52,313 nt of DNA from Sphingobium lactosutens (GTDB taxonomy: Bacteria; Pseudomonadota; Alphaproteobacteria; Sphingomonadales; Sphingomonadaceae), in NCBI RefSeq assembly GCF_013393185.1, contig NZ_QJQX01000060.1, forward strand, positions 1 through 52,313, read 5' to 3'. Shown one piece after another: positions 9,511-17,132 of the stretch (position 1 is the first letter of the stretch; each line of letters starts with the position of its first letter). A program made the translations under genes and the position numbers. Under the pieces are notes generated by a model. That model was not told the DNA's origin. It saw only the letters and a program-made list of their open reading frames with translations, and did no database searches.

Positions 9511-9526
9511 ATGACTATATATTCAT
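9511..9526. promoter_or_regulatory. Operator palindrome ATGAC-N6-TTCAT
   Basis: ATGAC-TATATA-TTCAT lies between the divergent starts of the GMC oxidoreductase (9451) and the metallo-hydrolase (9603), where one protein could control both. The flank AGAAATGACT is shared with the copy at 16911, which makes common descent or common binding more likely. Confidence 0.68.
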
Positions 9527-9602
9527 TTACGTGAAGATTCAGCCAAACGACGAATATGAGAGGTTTGGTAGCCCAGTTTGCTCCGTGTTGTGGGAGTGTG
9601 AA

Positions 9603-10574
9603 ATGAGTTCGATGAACATCGGTGATATCTCCGTTCAACCGGTTTACGACGGATATCTGACCTTTCCGGTGGAAGCAGATTATCCAGCCGAGGGGTCGCC
9701 GGATTACGAAGCGCACCGCGACTCGCTGCAATCCGATGGGCGGCGCCGCATGACGCTTGGTTCTTTTCTGATTCGATTGCCGCAGTGCCCCGATCGCATC
9801 ATATTAGTGGATGCGGGAAACGGTCCGTCTAGCGGGCAGCTCTTTCGCCCTGGCGCTTGCGATTGTCCCGAACATGCGCACCCGGATATCAAGGCCTATC
9901 ACGACGCCCATCACATGGATGGGGCGGCACGGCAGCGGCATCTAGACTGGTTGTCGCAAACCGAAAGCCGCTATGGTAATTTGCTCGACAGCCTTGCGGC
10001 GCGGGGGGTTCGGCCCGAGCAAGTGACGGACGTCGTCCTCTCACATCTACATTTCGATCATATCGGATGGGTGAGCCAGAACGGAGCGCCAGCCTTTCCC
10101 AACGCGACAATACGTGCCGCTCAGAAGGACATCGATCATTTTCTCCAGCCGCAGCAGATGATTGACGATCGAATGTATCAAGCTGCGTGGGGGGTGCTGC
10201 CCACCGCGGAGCGCTTGGCACCGGTCATGGACCGAATCGAGTCCTGGGACGGCGATGTTACCCTCTTTCCTGGTCTCGATGCTGTCGCCACTCCTGGCCA
10301 TACGCCCGGGCACTCGATTTTTGTACTGTCGTCTGGCGAGAAAAGGGGCATGTTGCTCGGGGATGTGGTCCATTGTCCGCTCCAGCTAACGGATCCGGAC
10401 TTCTCGGTGATGGCGGATATCGACCAGCAGCTTGCCAATCGGCAGCGAGAGCGCGTGTATCGGGAGATGGTGGGCGATCCTAACCTTGCTGTCGCAGCTT
10501 CGCATTTCCCGGGACTTCGTTTTGGAAGGATACTCGAAGGCGCAGGCCGATCCGGTTGGACCTTCGTAAGCTAG
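9603..10574 (+). CDS. Metallo-beta-lactamase-fold hydrolase (lactonase-like)
   Basis: A 323-residue zinc hydrolase with the HxHxDH metal motif in 'LSHLHFDHIGW' (about residues 146-156), then 'TPGHTPGHS' with the next metal His, 'LLGDVVH' with the bridging Asp, and a late 'SHFPG' His. The family includes quorum-signal lactonases and other ester or lactone hydrolases, so opening a lactone made by the Baeyer-Villiger enzyme is a reasonable guess. ATG 9603 follows GGGAG; the frame is open further upstream but without a good ribosome site. It is first in a plus-strand run with cytochrome c (10 bases later), the glyoxalase-like gene and perhaps the FO synthase. An operator palindrome lies 77 bases before the start. 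Confidence 0.88.
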   Translation: MSSMNIGDISVQPVYDGYLTFPVEADYPAEGSPDYEAHRDSLQSDGRRRMTLGSFLIRLPQCPDRIILVDAGNGPSSGQLFRPGACDCPEHAHPDIKAYHDAHHMDGAARQRHLDWLSQTESRYGNLLDSLAARGVRPEQVTDVVLSHLHFDHIGWVSQNGAPAFPNATIRAAQKDIDHFLQPQQMIDDRMYQAAWGVLPTAERLAPVMDRIESWDGDVTLFPGLDAVATPGHTPGHSIFVLSSGEKRGMLLGDVVHCPLQLTDPDFSVMADIDQQLANRQRERVYREMVGDPNLAVAASHFPGLRFGRILEGAGRSGWTFVS

Positions 10575-10584
10575 GAGCTTGAGA

Positions 10585-11004
10585 GTGATAAATTTGGTGA
10601 AGCGCGCCATAAGCGCGCGAAGGGCGGCAATGGTGGCGCCTGCGGTTTTCATGATTTCCGTTTCACCTGCGGCCGGGCAGATGGTGGTGCCAAAGGCGAA
10701 GTCGATGACGAGTCAGCAAGTCTTCGGTCAGCAGTGCGGGGCATGCCATTCGGATCGTCCCGGCGAAGTTAGGGTGGGCCCCAGCCTCGCGGGTCTCGTG
10801 GGGCGAAAGGCAGGAATAATGCCGGGGTTTGTCTATTCGTCGCGGCTCAAGGCAAGTAGGAAGATATGGTCTGTCGCTGAGCTCGATCGCTGGCTCACCA
10901 ATTCGCAAACCGCGGTTCCTGGAACTACTATGAACTACGCCCAGCCTGATCAGAAAAAGCGTGCTCTTATCATCGATTATCTTACTAAAATTTCCAGGAA
11001 ATAA
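10585..11004 (+). CDS. Class I c-type cytochrome, exported
   Basis: A 139-residue monohaem cytochrome c. An N-terminal arginine-rich then hydrophobic segment (about residues 5-31) is a signal peptide, so it works in the periplasm. The haem motif CGACH is at 51-55, followed by 'GPSLAGLVGRKAG', and 'VPGTTMNY' supplies the Met ligand, as in cytochrome c2/c550 proteins. GTG 10585 has AGGAG 7 bases upstream; the TTG two codons earlier is too close to that site. It lies 10 bases after the hydrolase and 4 bases before the glyoxalase-like gene. A catabolic cluster with a private cytochrome suggests an electron acceptor for a dehydrogenase such as the GMC enzyme; this is inferred. Confidence 0.92.
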   Translation: MINLVKRAISARRAAMVAPAVFMISVSPAAGQMVVPKAKSMTSQQVFGQQCGACHSDRPGEVRVGPSLAGLVGRKAGIMPGFVYSSRLKASRKIWSVAELDRWLTNSQTAVPGTTMNYAQPDQKKRALIIDYLTKISRK

Positions 11005-11008
11005 CCCT

Positions 11009-11404
11009 ATGTCCAAGCTTATCCATTCGATGATCCGCGTGCTCGATGAAGAGCGCTCCGTGAAGTTTTACGATGTCGCGTTCGGCCTCGCAGTGGCCGA
11101 CCGCTATCCTTTTGACGGCTTTACGCTCGTTTACCTTCGTAACGAGGAGAACGACGTTGAGCTCGAACTCACAATCAATCACGATCGAAGCGAGCCCTAT
11201 ACACACGGAGACGGTTATGGGCACCTCGCGGTAACGGTGCAGGATCTCGACGCTGAGCATTCGCGTTTTGAAACGGCAGGCTTGTCGCCGCAGCCGATTA
11301 AGGAATTTTTCCGGGACGAAAAGCTGATGGCGCGCTTTTTCTTCGTGCAAGATCCAGACGGCTACAAGATCGAGGTTTTGCAGCATCATGGACGCTACGT
11401 CTAA
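11009..11404 (+). CDS. Glyoxalase I-like VOC-family protein
   Basis: A 131-residue vicinal-oxygen-chelate protein of lactoylglutathione lyase type. The glyoxalase I metal ligands can be placed: His in 'LIHSMIRV' (residue 6), Glu in 'ELELT' (51/53), His in 'GYGHLAV' (72) and Glu in 'YKIEVLQ' (near 124). Classical enzymes isomerise the glutathione hemithioacetal of methylglyoxal; in catabolic clusters relatives act on other 2-oxoaldehydes or as isomerases or lyases. It starts 4 bases after the cytochrome c stop, so the two are cotranscribed. A glutathione transferase gene at 30070 is consistent with glutathione chemistry in the pathway, but the exact role is open. Confidence 0.85.
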   Translation: MSKLIHSMIRVLDEERSVKFYDVAFGLAVADRYPFDGFTLVYLRNEENDVELELTINHDRSEPYTHGDGYGHLAVTVQDLDAEHSRFETAGLSPQPIKEFFRDEKLMARFFFVQDPDGYKIEVLQHHGRYV

Positions 11405-11593
11405 GCTCAGCCCGATAACTTTTGGCGGTTTAATATAGAACAGGTTAAGTTTCTGCCGATGGTCGAATGCTCCCACAAAAAAGTCCGATCAGGTGACAGT
11501 AGCATTACGAATTCTCTACGATGTGTTCGCTCGCTGAGGATGCCTCGGGTGCTGTTTCGCTCCGATTCTTACCCAGTCCGGATGCATGTTTAG

Positions 11594-13936
11594 ATGGTAG
11601 ATACCGACGCTCAAGTGGACCGAAGTCTTGCAGAGTGGCTCTTGGAAGCTGAACTGCAAGAACTGATGCGTGAGGCGAGCGCGTCGCGCGATTCGGTCTT
11701 TGGTGAGCAGATCAGCTTTTCGCGCAAGGTCTTTATCCCGCTCACGCATCTTTGCCGCGACTCCTGCCATTATTGCACCTTTGCGAGTCCGCCGCGGCAC
11801 GGCGAGGCATCCTATCTCAATCTTGAGGCTGTGAGAGAGATCGCCCGGATTGGGGTCGAGACTGGATGCACTGAGGCGCTCTTCACTTTGGGGGACAAGC
11901 CCGAGCGGCGCTATCGCGTCGCCCGCGAGGAGCTGGCGGCACTGGGGCACGAGACTACGCTTTCCTATCTTCGTGAGGCGAGCGACATCGTCATGCGGGA
12001 GTTCGGACTACTTCCGCATCTCAATCCTGGCCTAATGAACGAAGCCGAGCTGAATCTGCTTCGGCCGGTGTCGGCGTCGATGGGCATCATGCTTGAGAGT
12101 GCGGCACAACATCTGTGCGAGCGCGGTGGGCCACATTTCGGCTCTCCTGACAAGGCGCCTGAACTTCGGCTGGAGATGATCGAGCGCGCCGGACGGGCTC
12201 ACATCCCTCTCACCTCTGGCCTGCTGATCGGAATCGGTGAGAGCCGGGCAGAACGTATCGAAGCCCTTTTAGCGCTTCGGACGCTGCACGCGAAGCATGG
12301 TCACCTCCAAGAGATTATCATCCAGAACTTCCGAGCCAAGCCGGGAACTCGGATGGCCAGTGCTCCGGAGCCGGATCTTGAAGATCATCTGTGGACTATC
12401 GCTGCCGCGCGCCTGATTTTCAGTCTCGACGTCTCTGTTCAGGCGCCGCCCAACCTAGCGGCTGGTTCGCTCCGACACCTCATTGACGCAGGCATAAATG
12501 ACTGGGGCGGCGTGTCTCCGGTTACCCCGGACTATGTCAATCCGGAGGCGCCTTGGCCACAGATCAATGCGCTTGCTAAAGAGACGGCGATGGCGGGAAA
12601 AATCCTGATTCCGCGACTTCCCGTCTATCCCTCCTACTTGAAGCAACTCGATAAGTGGGCGGCCCCAGCCGTCGCATCGCATATCTTGCGGCGCGCCGGC
12701 GCCGATGGTTTCGCCCGCAGCGACGCCTGGGCTCCGGGAACGGCAACTGCGATTCCGGTCGCGAAATCGCCGGCCAAGGGGGGGTATCGGGTGGGTGACA
12801 TAGTCGCTCGCCTCGAGCGAGGCGATGAATGTTCCGAACAGGATATCGCGACTTTGTTTGGCGCCCGCGGTGATGATCTGGAACTAGTTTGCAATGCAGC
12901 CGACAGGTTGCGCGCCAAAGTCAATGGCAATGTGGTCAGCTATGTCGTCACCCGCAACATCAATTATACCAACATCTGCTCCTTCAAATGCGAGTTCTGC
13001 GCTTTTTCAAAAGGGCGCGGTCCTACCAGTTTGCGCGGGCCGGCCTATCGGCTGTCAACCGAAGAGGTCGCCCGCCGCGTTGCTGAGGCATGGTCTCGGG
13101 GCGCCACGGAGGTCTGCATGCAGGGGGGGATACATCCCGAATATACAGGCCAAACATATCTGGACCTTTGCGAGGTTGTGAAGGATGTCGCGCCGGACAT
13201 TCATCTGCACGCATTTTCCCCGCTTGAGATATGGCAGGGCGCAAACAGTCTTGGCATAACGGTGGGACGGTTCCTTGAGCGCCTCAAGGAAGCAGGACTC
13301 GGAAGCCTCCCAGGGACGGCTGCGGAAATCCTTGATGATGAAGTACGGTCGCGCATTTGCCCCGACAAGATATCGACAGCTGAATGGATCGGGGTTGTGG
13401 AAACAGCGCATAAGGTCGGCCTGAATACGACATCGACCATGATGTTCGGTCATGTCGACCGACCTGAACACTGGGCGCGCCACCTGCTCGCGTTACGCGC
13501 CTTGCAGGGGCGCACAGGCGGCATCACGGAATTCGTTCCCTTGCCCTTTGTCCACATGGAGGCGCCCTTCTTCCTCAAAGGCATGGCGCGGCCGGGGCCG
13601 GATTGGCGGGAAACCCTGCTTGTGCATTCGGTCGCGAGGCTGGTATTGCACCCGCTTATCCCCAACATCCAACTATCCTGGGTGAAGCTGGGAATCGAAG
13701 GCGCGAGAGCAGCTCTTGGAGCTGGTGTGAATGACCTGGGCGGCACGTTGATGAATGAAAGCATTTCACGTGCCGCGGGGGCTTCGCATGGTCAGGAAAT
13801 GACGCCTCAGGCGATGGCTGCACTTATCGAAGGGCAGGGGCGTAAGGCTAGGCAGAGAACGACTCTCTACGGGGTGGTGCCGGCGGAACGCGAGCATGCC
13901 GCGCGCTCCGCCGCTCCCCTGCTGGAGTTAAGCTGA
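11594..13936 (+). CDS. fbiC: FO synthase, fused CofG-CofH radical SAM enzyme
   Basis: A 780-residue two-domain radical SAM protein that makes FO (7,8-didemethyl-8-hydroxy-5-deazariboflavin), the chromophore of F420, from tyrosine and 5-amino-6-ribitylaminouracil. The N-terminal CofG-type domain has the cluster motif CRDSCHYC (Cys 54, 58, 61) in a 'PLTHLC..C.YC.F' setting. The C-terminal CofH-type domain has CSFKCEFC (Cys 462, 466, 469) within 'NINYTNIC' and later 'HAFSPLEI' and 'GLGSLPGTAAEIL', characteristic of the family. Domain order and length match actinobacterial FbiC (about 850 residues). ATG 11594 directly follows an in-frame stop; no strong ribosome site is seen. No cofC, cofD or cofE gene is in the window, so FO itself or F420 completed elsewhere must be the cofactor. 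Confidence 0.95.
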   Translation: MVDTDAQVDRSLAEWLLEAELQELMREASASRDSVFGEQISFSRKVFIPLTHLCRDSCHYCTFASPPRHGEASYLNLEAVREIARIGVETGCTEALFTLGDKPERRYRVAREELAALGHETTLSYLREASDIVMREFGLLPHLNPGLMNEAELNLLRPVSASMGIMLESAAQHLCERGGPHFGSPDKAPELRLEMIERAGRAHIPLTSGLLIGIGESRAERIEALLALRTLHAKHGHLQEIIIQNFRAKPGTRMASAPEPDLEDHLWTIAAARLIFSLDVSVQAPPNLAAGSLRHLIDAGINDWGGVSPVTPDYVNPEAPWPQINALAKETAMAGKILIPRLPVYPSYLKQLDKWAAPAVASHILRRAGADGFARSDAWAPGTATAIPVAKSPAKGGYRVGDIVARLERGDECSEQDIATLFGARGDDLELVCNAADRLRAKVNGNVVSYVVTRNINYTNICSFKCEFCAFSKGRGPTSLRGPAYRLSTEEVARRVAEAWSRGATEVCMQGGIHPEYTGQTYLDLCEVVKDVAPDIHLHAFSPLEIWQGANSLGITVGRFLERLKEAGLGSLPGTAAEILDDEVRSRICPDKISTAEWIGVVETAHKVGLNTTSTMMFGHVDRPEHWARHLLALRALQGRTGGITEFVPLPFVHMEAPFFLKGMARPGPDWRETLLVHSVARLVLHPLIPNIQLSWVKLGIEGARAALGAGVNDLGGTLMNESISRAAGASHGQEMTPQAMAALIEGQGRKARQRTTLYGVVPAEREHAARSAAPLLELS

Positions 13937-14054
13937 GGGACTGTATGGAAGCTGGGATAAGGGAGGGGTTCCCCATGCGCCCCCTCACGAGGTCGGGACG
14001 ATACAGACTCTCGAGGGTGACATGCCCTCCCTGCCGTAAGTCTGATATGACCGG

Positions 14055-14486
14055 TCAGGAAATATCGAGCCTCAGTCGCGTCAACTGCATCAGTTCGATT
14101 TTCCAGCCCTCTGGCGTCTTTCTGTAGGTCTCATGATAATGGCCAGCCCCGCGCATTCGCACGGGCTTACCTTCACTTTGTGCCAGGCCATTGGGGGCGT
14201 CAAGATCATCGGTCATCGCCCACACACCGGTCGCCGTTCCATCTGCACTGATGACGATCTCGGGAAGCGCGGCATTATGCACGGAAACCACACCCTCAAG
14301 CGCGGTTCTCGCAAACTCGACAAAGGCGACGGCAGTCTCGGTCCGATGACCTATTTCCGCTATCTCGACGACAGCGTCAGGCATGAACAGATTTTGCAGC
14401 GCATCCCAGTTTCGCGTGTCCATGTAGCGGATATAGCGCGCCTTGAGGATCTTGATCTCCTCGCTGTCGTGTAGAGAGTTTTCCAT
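14055..14486 (-). CDS. NTF2-like (SnoaL-type) protein, first copy
   Basis: A 143-residue protein of the SnoaL_4/NTF2-like fold: an N-terminal helix pair 'IKILKARYIRYMDTRNWDALQNLFMPDAVVEI', a central sheet, and the ending 'GAGHYHETYRKTPEGWKIELMQLTRLRLD' typical of this group. Relatives act as small dehydratases, isomerases or cyclases, or as subunits of oxygenases, but many have no known role. ATG 14486 follows a G-rich ribosome site. It begins 21 bases after the Rieske oxygenase stop on the same strand, so it is the last gene of an SDR-Rieske-NTF2 operon. Two similar proteins are at 22308 and 44432. Confidence 0.82.
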   Translation of the reverse strand: MENSLHDSEEIKILKARYIRYMDTRNWDALQNLFMPDAVVEIAEIGHRTETAVAFVEFARTALEGVVSVHNAALPEIVISADGTATGVWAMTDDLDAPNGLAQSEGKPVRMRGAGHYHETYRKTPEGWKIELMQLTRLRLDIS

Positions 14487-14506
14487 CGATCGTCCCCCCC
14501 CAACCG

Positions 14507-15757
14507 TCAAACCACGACCGGATCCCGATATTCCTCCATTGGGGGGAGGCCAATTGCCTCGCGGATTTGGTTATGGGGGTTCTGCACGCCCGGTTCATTC
14601 CGCCCGAATTTCACGACATCGATCATGCCGCTTTCAGCGACCTTCTGAATATCACAGGCGATCGTGAAATCTTCCGCATCGACAGTGCTTTCAAACAATT
14701 CTCGCAGAGCCGTAGTGTCATAGGCCAGAGGCTTGGTAAAATCAGGTTCATAGGCGTTGCTTTGCGAGACGGCATTGAGTTGCTGATCGTCGTTCTGCTT
14801 AGGAAGCACATGATCAACCTGATACATCCAGATACGGGTGATCGATTGACCAGGATCGGTCGGATGCGGGTACAGCCTCGTTAAGCTGACAACATTGCTA
14901 GTCAGGATGATATGCACGTTAGGATATAAATAGTAGGCTAGTGTGCTGACGCTCGGGAGATTCCAGCTGTCGGTAGGTTGGTTGCGAACGGTTTCGATGC
15001 TGCGCGTCGCGATCGCGATACAATGATTATTTCCAAGGCGACGGTAGGGGGTATAGTCGCCGAAATTGACGCGAGCCACCGTGTCGCGATGTAAGATAGC
15101 AAAGTGATAGGTCTCACAAAACGTGTCGCTGCCAAGCTTCCAATTGAGCGGACGATCAATCGTCATCTCACCGCGATACACCGCCTTGTCGAACTGCCAG
15201 GTGGCAAATTCCTCGGCCAGTTCCTGACCGAGTAAGGAATCTATATCAACGGTGCCATTGCGGTTGGGGTGAACGACAAGCAGGCCATATTTTTCCTGTG
15301 CAGGTAGTTCAATCAGCCCGTTACAATCCTTGTCAACATCGCCAAACGCGGCTGATTCCCGTACCGCCAGGAGGCGACCGTCGTTGTTGTAGCTCCAAGC
15401 ATGATAGGGGCACACAAACCGGGACTGTTCGCCCCTGCTTTGGGAGGTGACTTTTGCGCCCCGGTGACGACAACCGTTCAGGAAGGCGCGGAATTTTCCG
15501 TCCTTGTTCCTGGTTGCGAGGATCGGAATGCCAAGATCGTCATTGGTTAGAAATGAGCCTGGCTTTGGCAGGTCCCCAGACAAACCGATGATCTGAGGAT
15601 GGTTGCGGAACAGAATGTCCCGTTCCTTTGCCGCGCGGTCCGGGTCGGTGAAGGTAGAAACCGGACAGGCAAGAATCTTTCCGCAGTCTGGGGCGATCTT
15701 TTCGTCGATATGATCAAGGAGCTGGCGGATCATCTCGACTTGAGTTTCATGCTTCAT
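14507..15757 (-). CDS. Rieske non-haem iron oxygenase, alpha subunit
   Basis: A 416-residue ring-hydroxylating-type oxygenase. The Rieske [2Fe-2S] ligands are Cys96-x-His98 (CRHRGA) and Cys116-x2-His119 (CPYHAW). The mononuclear iron site follows in 'SDTFCETYHFAILH' with His218 and His223. The residue that links the two sites, usually Asp three before the first His, is Glu215 here, as in some carnitine-monooxygenase-type enzymes. The product may be a hydroxylated or demethylated compound; the substrate is unknown. ATG 15757 follows GGAG; an upstream in-frame start is less likely. No beta subunit, ferredoxin or reductase lies nearby, so electrons come from elsewhere. It is in an operon with the SDR upstream and the NTF2-like gene downstream. 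Confidence 0.93.
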   Translation of the reverse strand: MKHETQVEMIRQLLDHIDEKIAPDCGKILACPVSTFTDPDRAAKERDILFRNHPQIIGLSGDLPKPGSFLTNDDLGIPILATRNKDGKFRAFLNGCRHRGAKVTSQSRGEQSRFVCPYHAWSYNNDGRLLAVRESAAFGDVDKDCNGLIELPAQEKYGLLVVHPNRNGTVDIDSLLGQELAEEFATWQFDKAVYRGEMTIDRPLNWKLGSDTFCETYHFAILHRDTVARVNFGDYTPYRRLGNNHCIAIATRSIETVRNQPTDSWNLPSVSTLAYYLYPNVHIILTSNVVSLTRLYPHPTDPGQSITRIWMYQVDHVLPKQNDDQQLNAVSQSNAYEPDFTKPLAYDTTALRELFESTVDAEDFTIACDIQKVAESGMIDVVKFGRNEPGVQNPHNQIREAIGLPPMEEYRDPVVV

Positions 15758-15828
15758 TTTGAGTGCTCCATGAACGCTATAGGCGTTTCTATCAGAAAAC
15801 GAGGAATTGGGCGCCGCGTGCATTCATC

Positions 15829-16578
15829 TCACAGGGATTGCAGGCCGCCATCCACCACATGATCACCACCAGTTATGTAACTGGCTTCATCGGAGGCGAG
15901 GAACAGGACGAGGTTGGCTACTTCTTCAGCCTTGGCCATGCGGCCGATAGGGATTGCGTTCCCCACGGATGTAGCCTGGTCCGGAGCGATTACCTCCGCG
16001 ACCATAGGCGTCCAAATATATCCCGGGAACACAGTATTCACCCGGATACCCCGCGCAGCATATTCCGTTGCTACAAATTTTGACATGCCCCGGATCGCGA
16101 ATTTGCTCGCGCTGTAGGCGATACTGGGCGTGCCAGGCTTCGCGGACAGGCCCGAAAGCGAGGAGATATTGACAATTGCGCCGCCGCCGGCGGCTAACAT
16201 GCCGGGAATAACCGTTTTCATTCCGAGAAACACGCCGGTCTGGTTGATGGCGCAGATGCGGTCATATTCTTCCCGACTGAGATCGGCCGTCGCCTTTGCG
16301 GTGCCCATGACACCGGCATTATTCACCAGGATCGTCACCGGTCCAAAATGCGCCTCCGCCGTGGAGCAGATGTCTTGCCAGCTTTGTTCGTCCGTTACGT
16401 CGAGAGAGAAAAAGAGCGCACTCGGCCCGAGTTCGTCTGCCAGTGCCGCGCCCAGGTCCGTCCGGACGTCGGCGACTATGACTTTTGCGCCCTCCGCGAC
16501 GAATCGACGGGCATGAGCGGCACCCATACCGCGCGCCGAGCCCGTTATAATCGCAACCTTACCGTCCAGCCGCTTCAT
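15829..16578 (-). CDS. Short-chain dehydrogenase/reductase (HSD-like)
   Basis: A classical SDR of 249 residues that interconverts an alcohol and a ketone with NAD(P). It has the cofactor motif TGSARGMG near residues 12-19, 'DVTDE', 'NNAGVMG', the catalytic Ser in 'NISSLSG', YSASK with catalytic Tyr and Lys, and the 'PGYIWTPM' and C-terminal 'TGGDHVVDGG' segments. The sequence style is that of 3-alpha/20-beta-hydroxysteroid dehydrogenase-like enzymes, which are broad in substrate. It is first in an operon with the Rieske oxygenase (72 bases later) and an NTF2-like gene, preceded by a 550-base gap with an operator palindrome at 16911. Confidence 0.92.
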   Translation of the reverse strand: MKRLDGKVAIITGSARGMGAAHARRFVAEGAKVIVADVRTDLGAALADELGPSALFFSLDVTDEQSWQDICSTAEAHFGPVTILVNNAGVMGTAKATADLSREEYDRICAINQTGVFLGMKTVIPGMLAAGGGAIVNISSLSGLSAKPGTPSIAYSASKFAIRGMSKFVATEYAARGIRVNTVFPGYIWTPMVAEVIAPDQATSVGNAIPIGRMAKAEEVANLVLFLASDEASYITGGDHVVDGGLQSL

Positions 16579-17132
16579 CGTCCTCTTCTACTCCAGTATC
16601 TGTGAATCTCTGGTCATATCCTGACGCTGCAGCTCAGCCAGACTTTTTCCATTGCAAGAATTAGGGCACGAATAGAGTCCCTTCAAGGCACACAAAACCT
16701 GCAAATCGCGCCAGAAGCTTCGCCATGACAGGCGCACTGGGCCCTCGGATTGACAAGGTTGAGCGGCAGGTCGCGTTTGAAAAATGCCTTTCATTCGCTG
16801 AATTGATCTCTATCCTCGTCATTGCGGCTTCACGGTTGTCCTCTGGAAGGCGAAGTAACGATGGTTGCGGCGTCAACTTTCTGGCGCCTTCCTGACCATT
16901 ACGGAAAGAAATGACTGGATATTCATAAAATGTCGTTGCGTGAGGCCGAAATTGTCGATTACCAAAATGTTGAGGGTGGGATTAATCAACTCGTTTCTGC
17001 CATGAGCGCGCAGTGGGCGCTGTCACAAGACACAGTCTTGATCCAGGCGCTGATTATCGGTTTTCTGCGCGTTGCTTTACAGGAGGCACGTGGCACGCCT
17101 ACGGCGGCTCGTCTCCCTGTCGCAAGCATAAT
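16579..17132. other. Intergenic region with one operator palindrome
   Basis: About 550 bases between two minus-strand genes, the SDR (start 16578) and the aldehyde dehydrogenase (stop 17133). I see no convincing gene; short open frames here lack family signals and codon character. It holds an ATGAC-N6-TTCAT palindrome at 16911 and presumably the promoter of the SDR-Rieske-NTF2 operon. Confidence 0.6.
16911..16926. promoter_or_regulatory. Operator palindrome ATGAC-N6-TTCAT
   Basis: ATGAC-TGGATA-TTCAT with the same flank GAAATGACT as the copy at 9511. It lies about 330 bases upstream of the SDR-Rieske-NTF2 operon, farther than the other copies, so the transcript may have a long leader. Confidence 0.65.

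Noticed and set aside
13937..14054. A possible terminator after the FO synthase (GAGGGG ... CCCCTC)
   Set aside because: The loop is long, the stem short and no T-run follows, so I do not call it.
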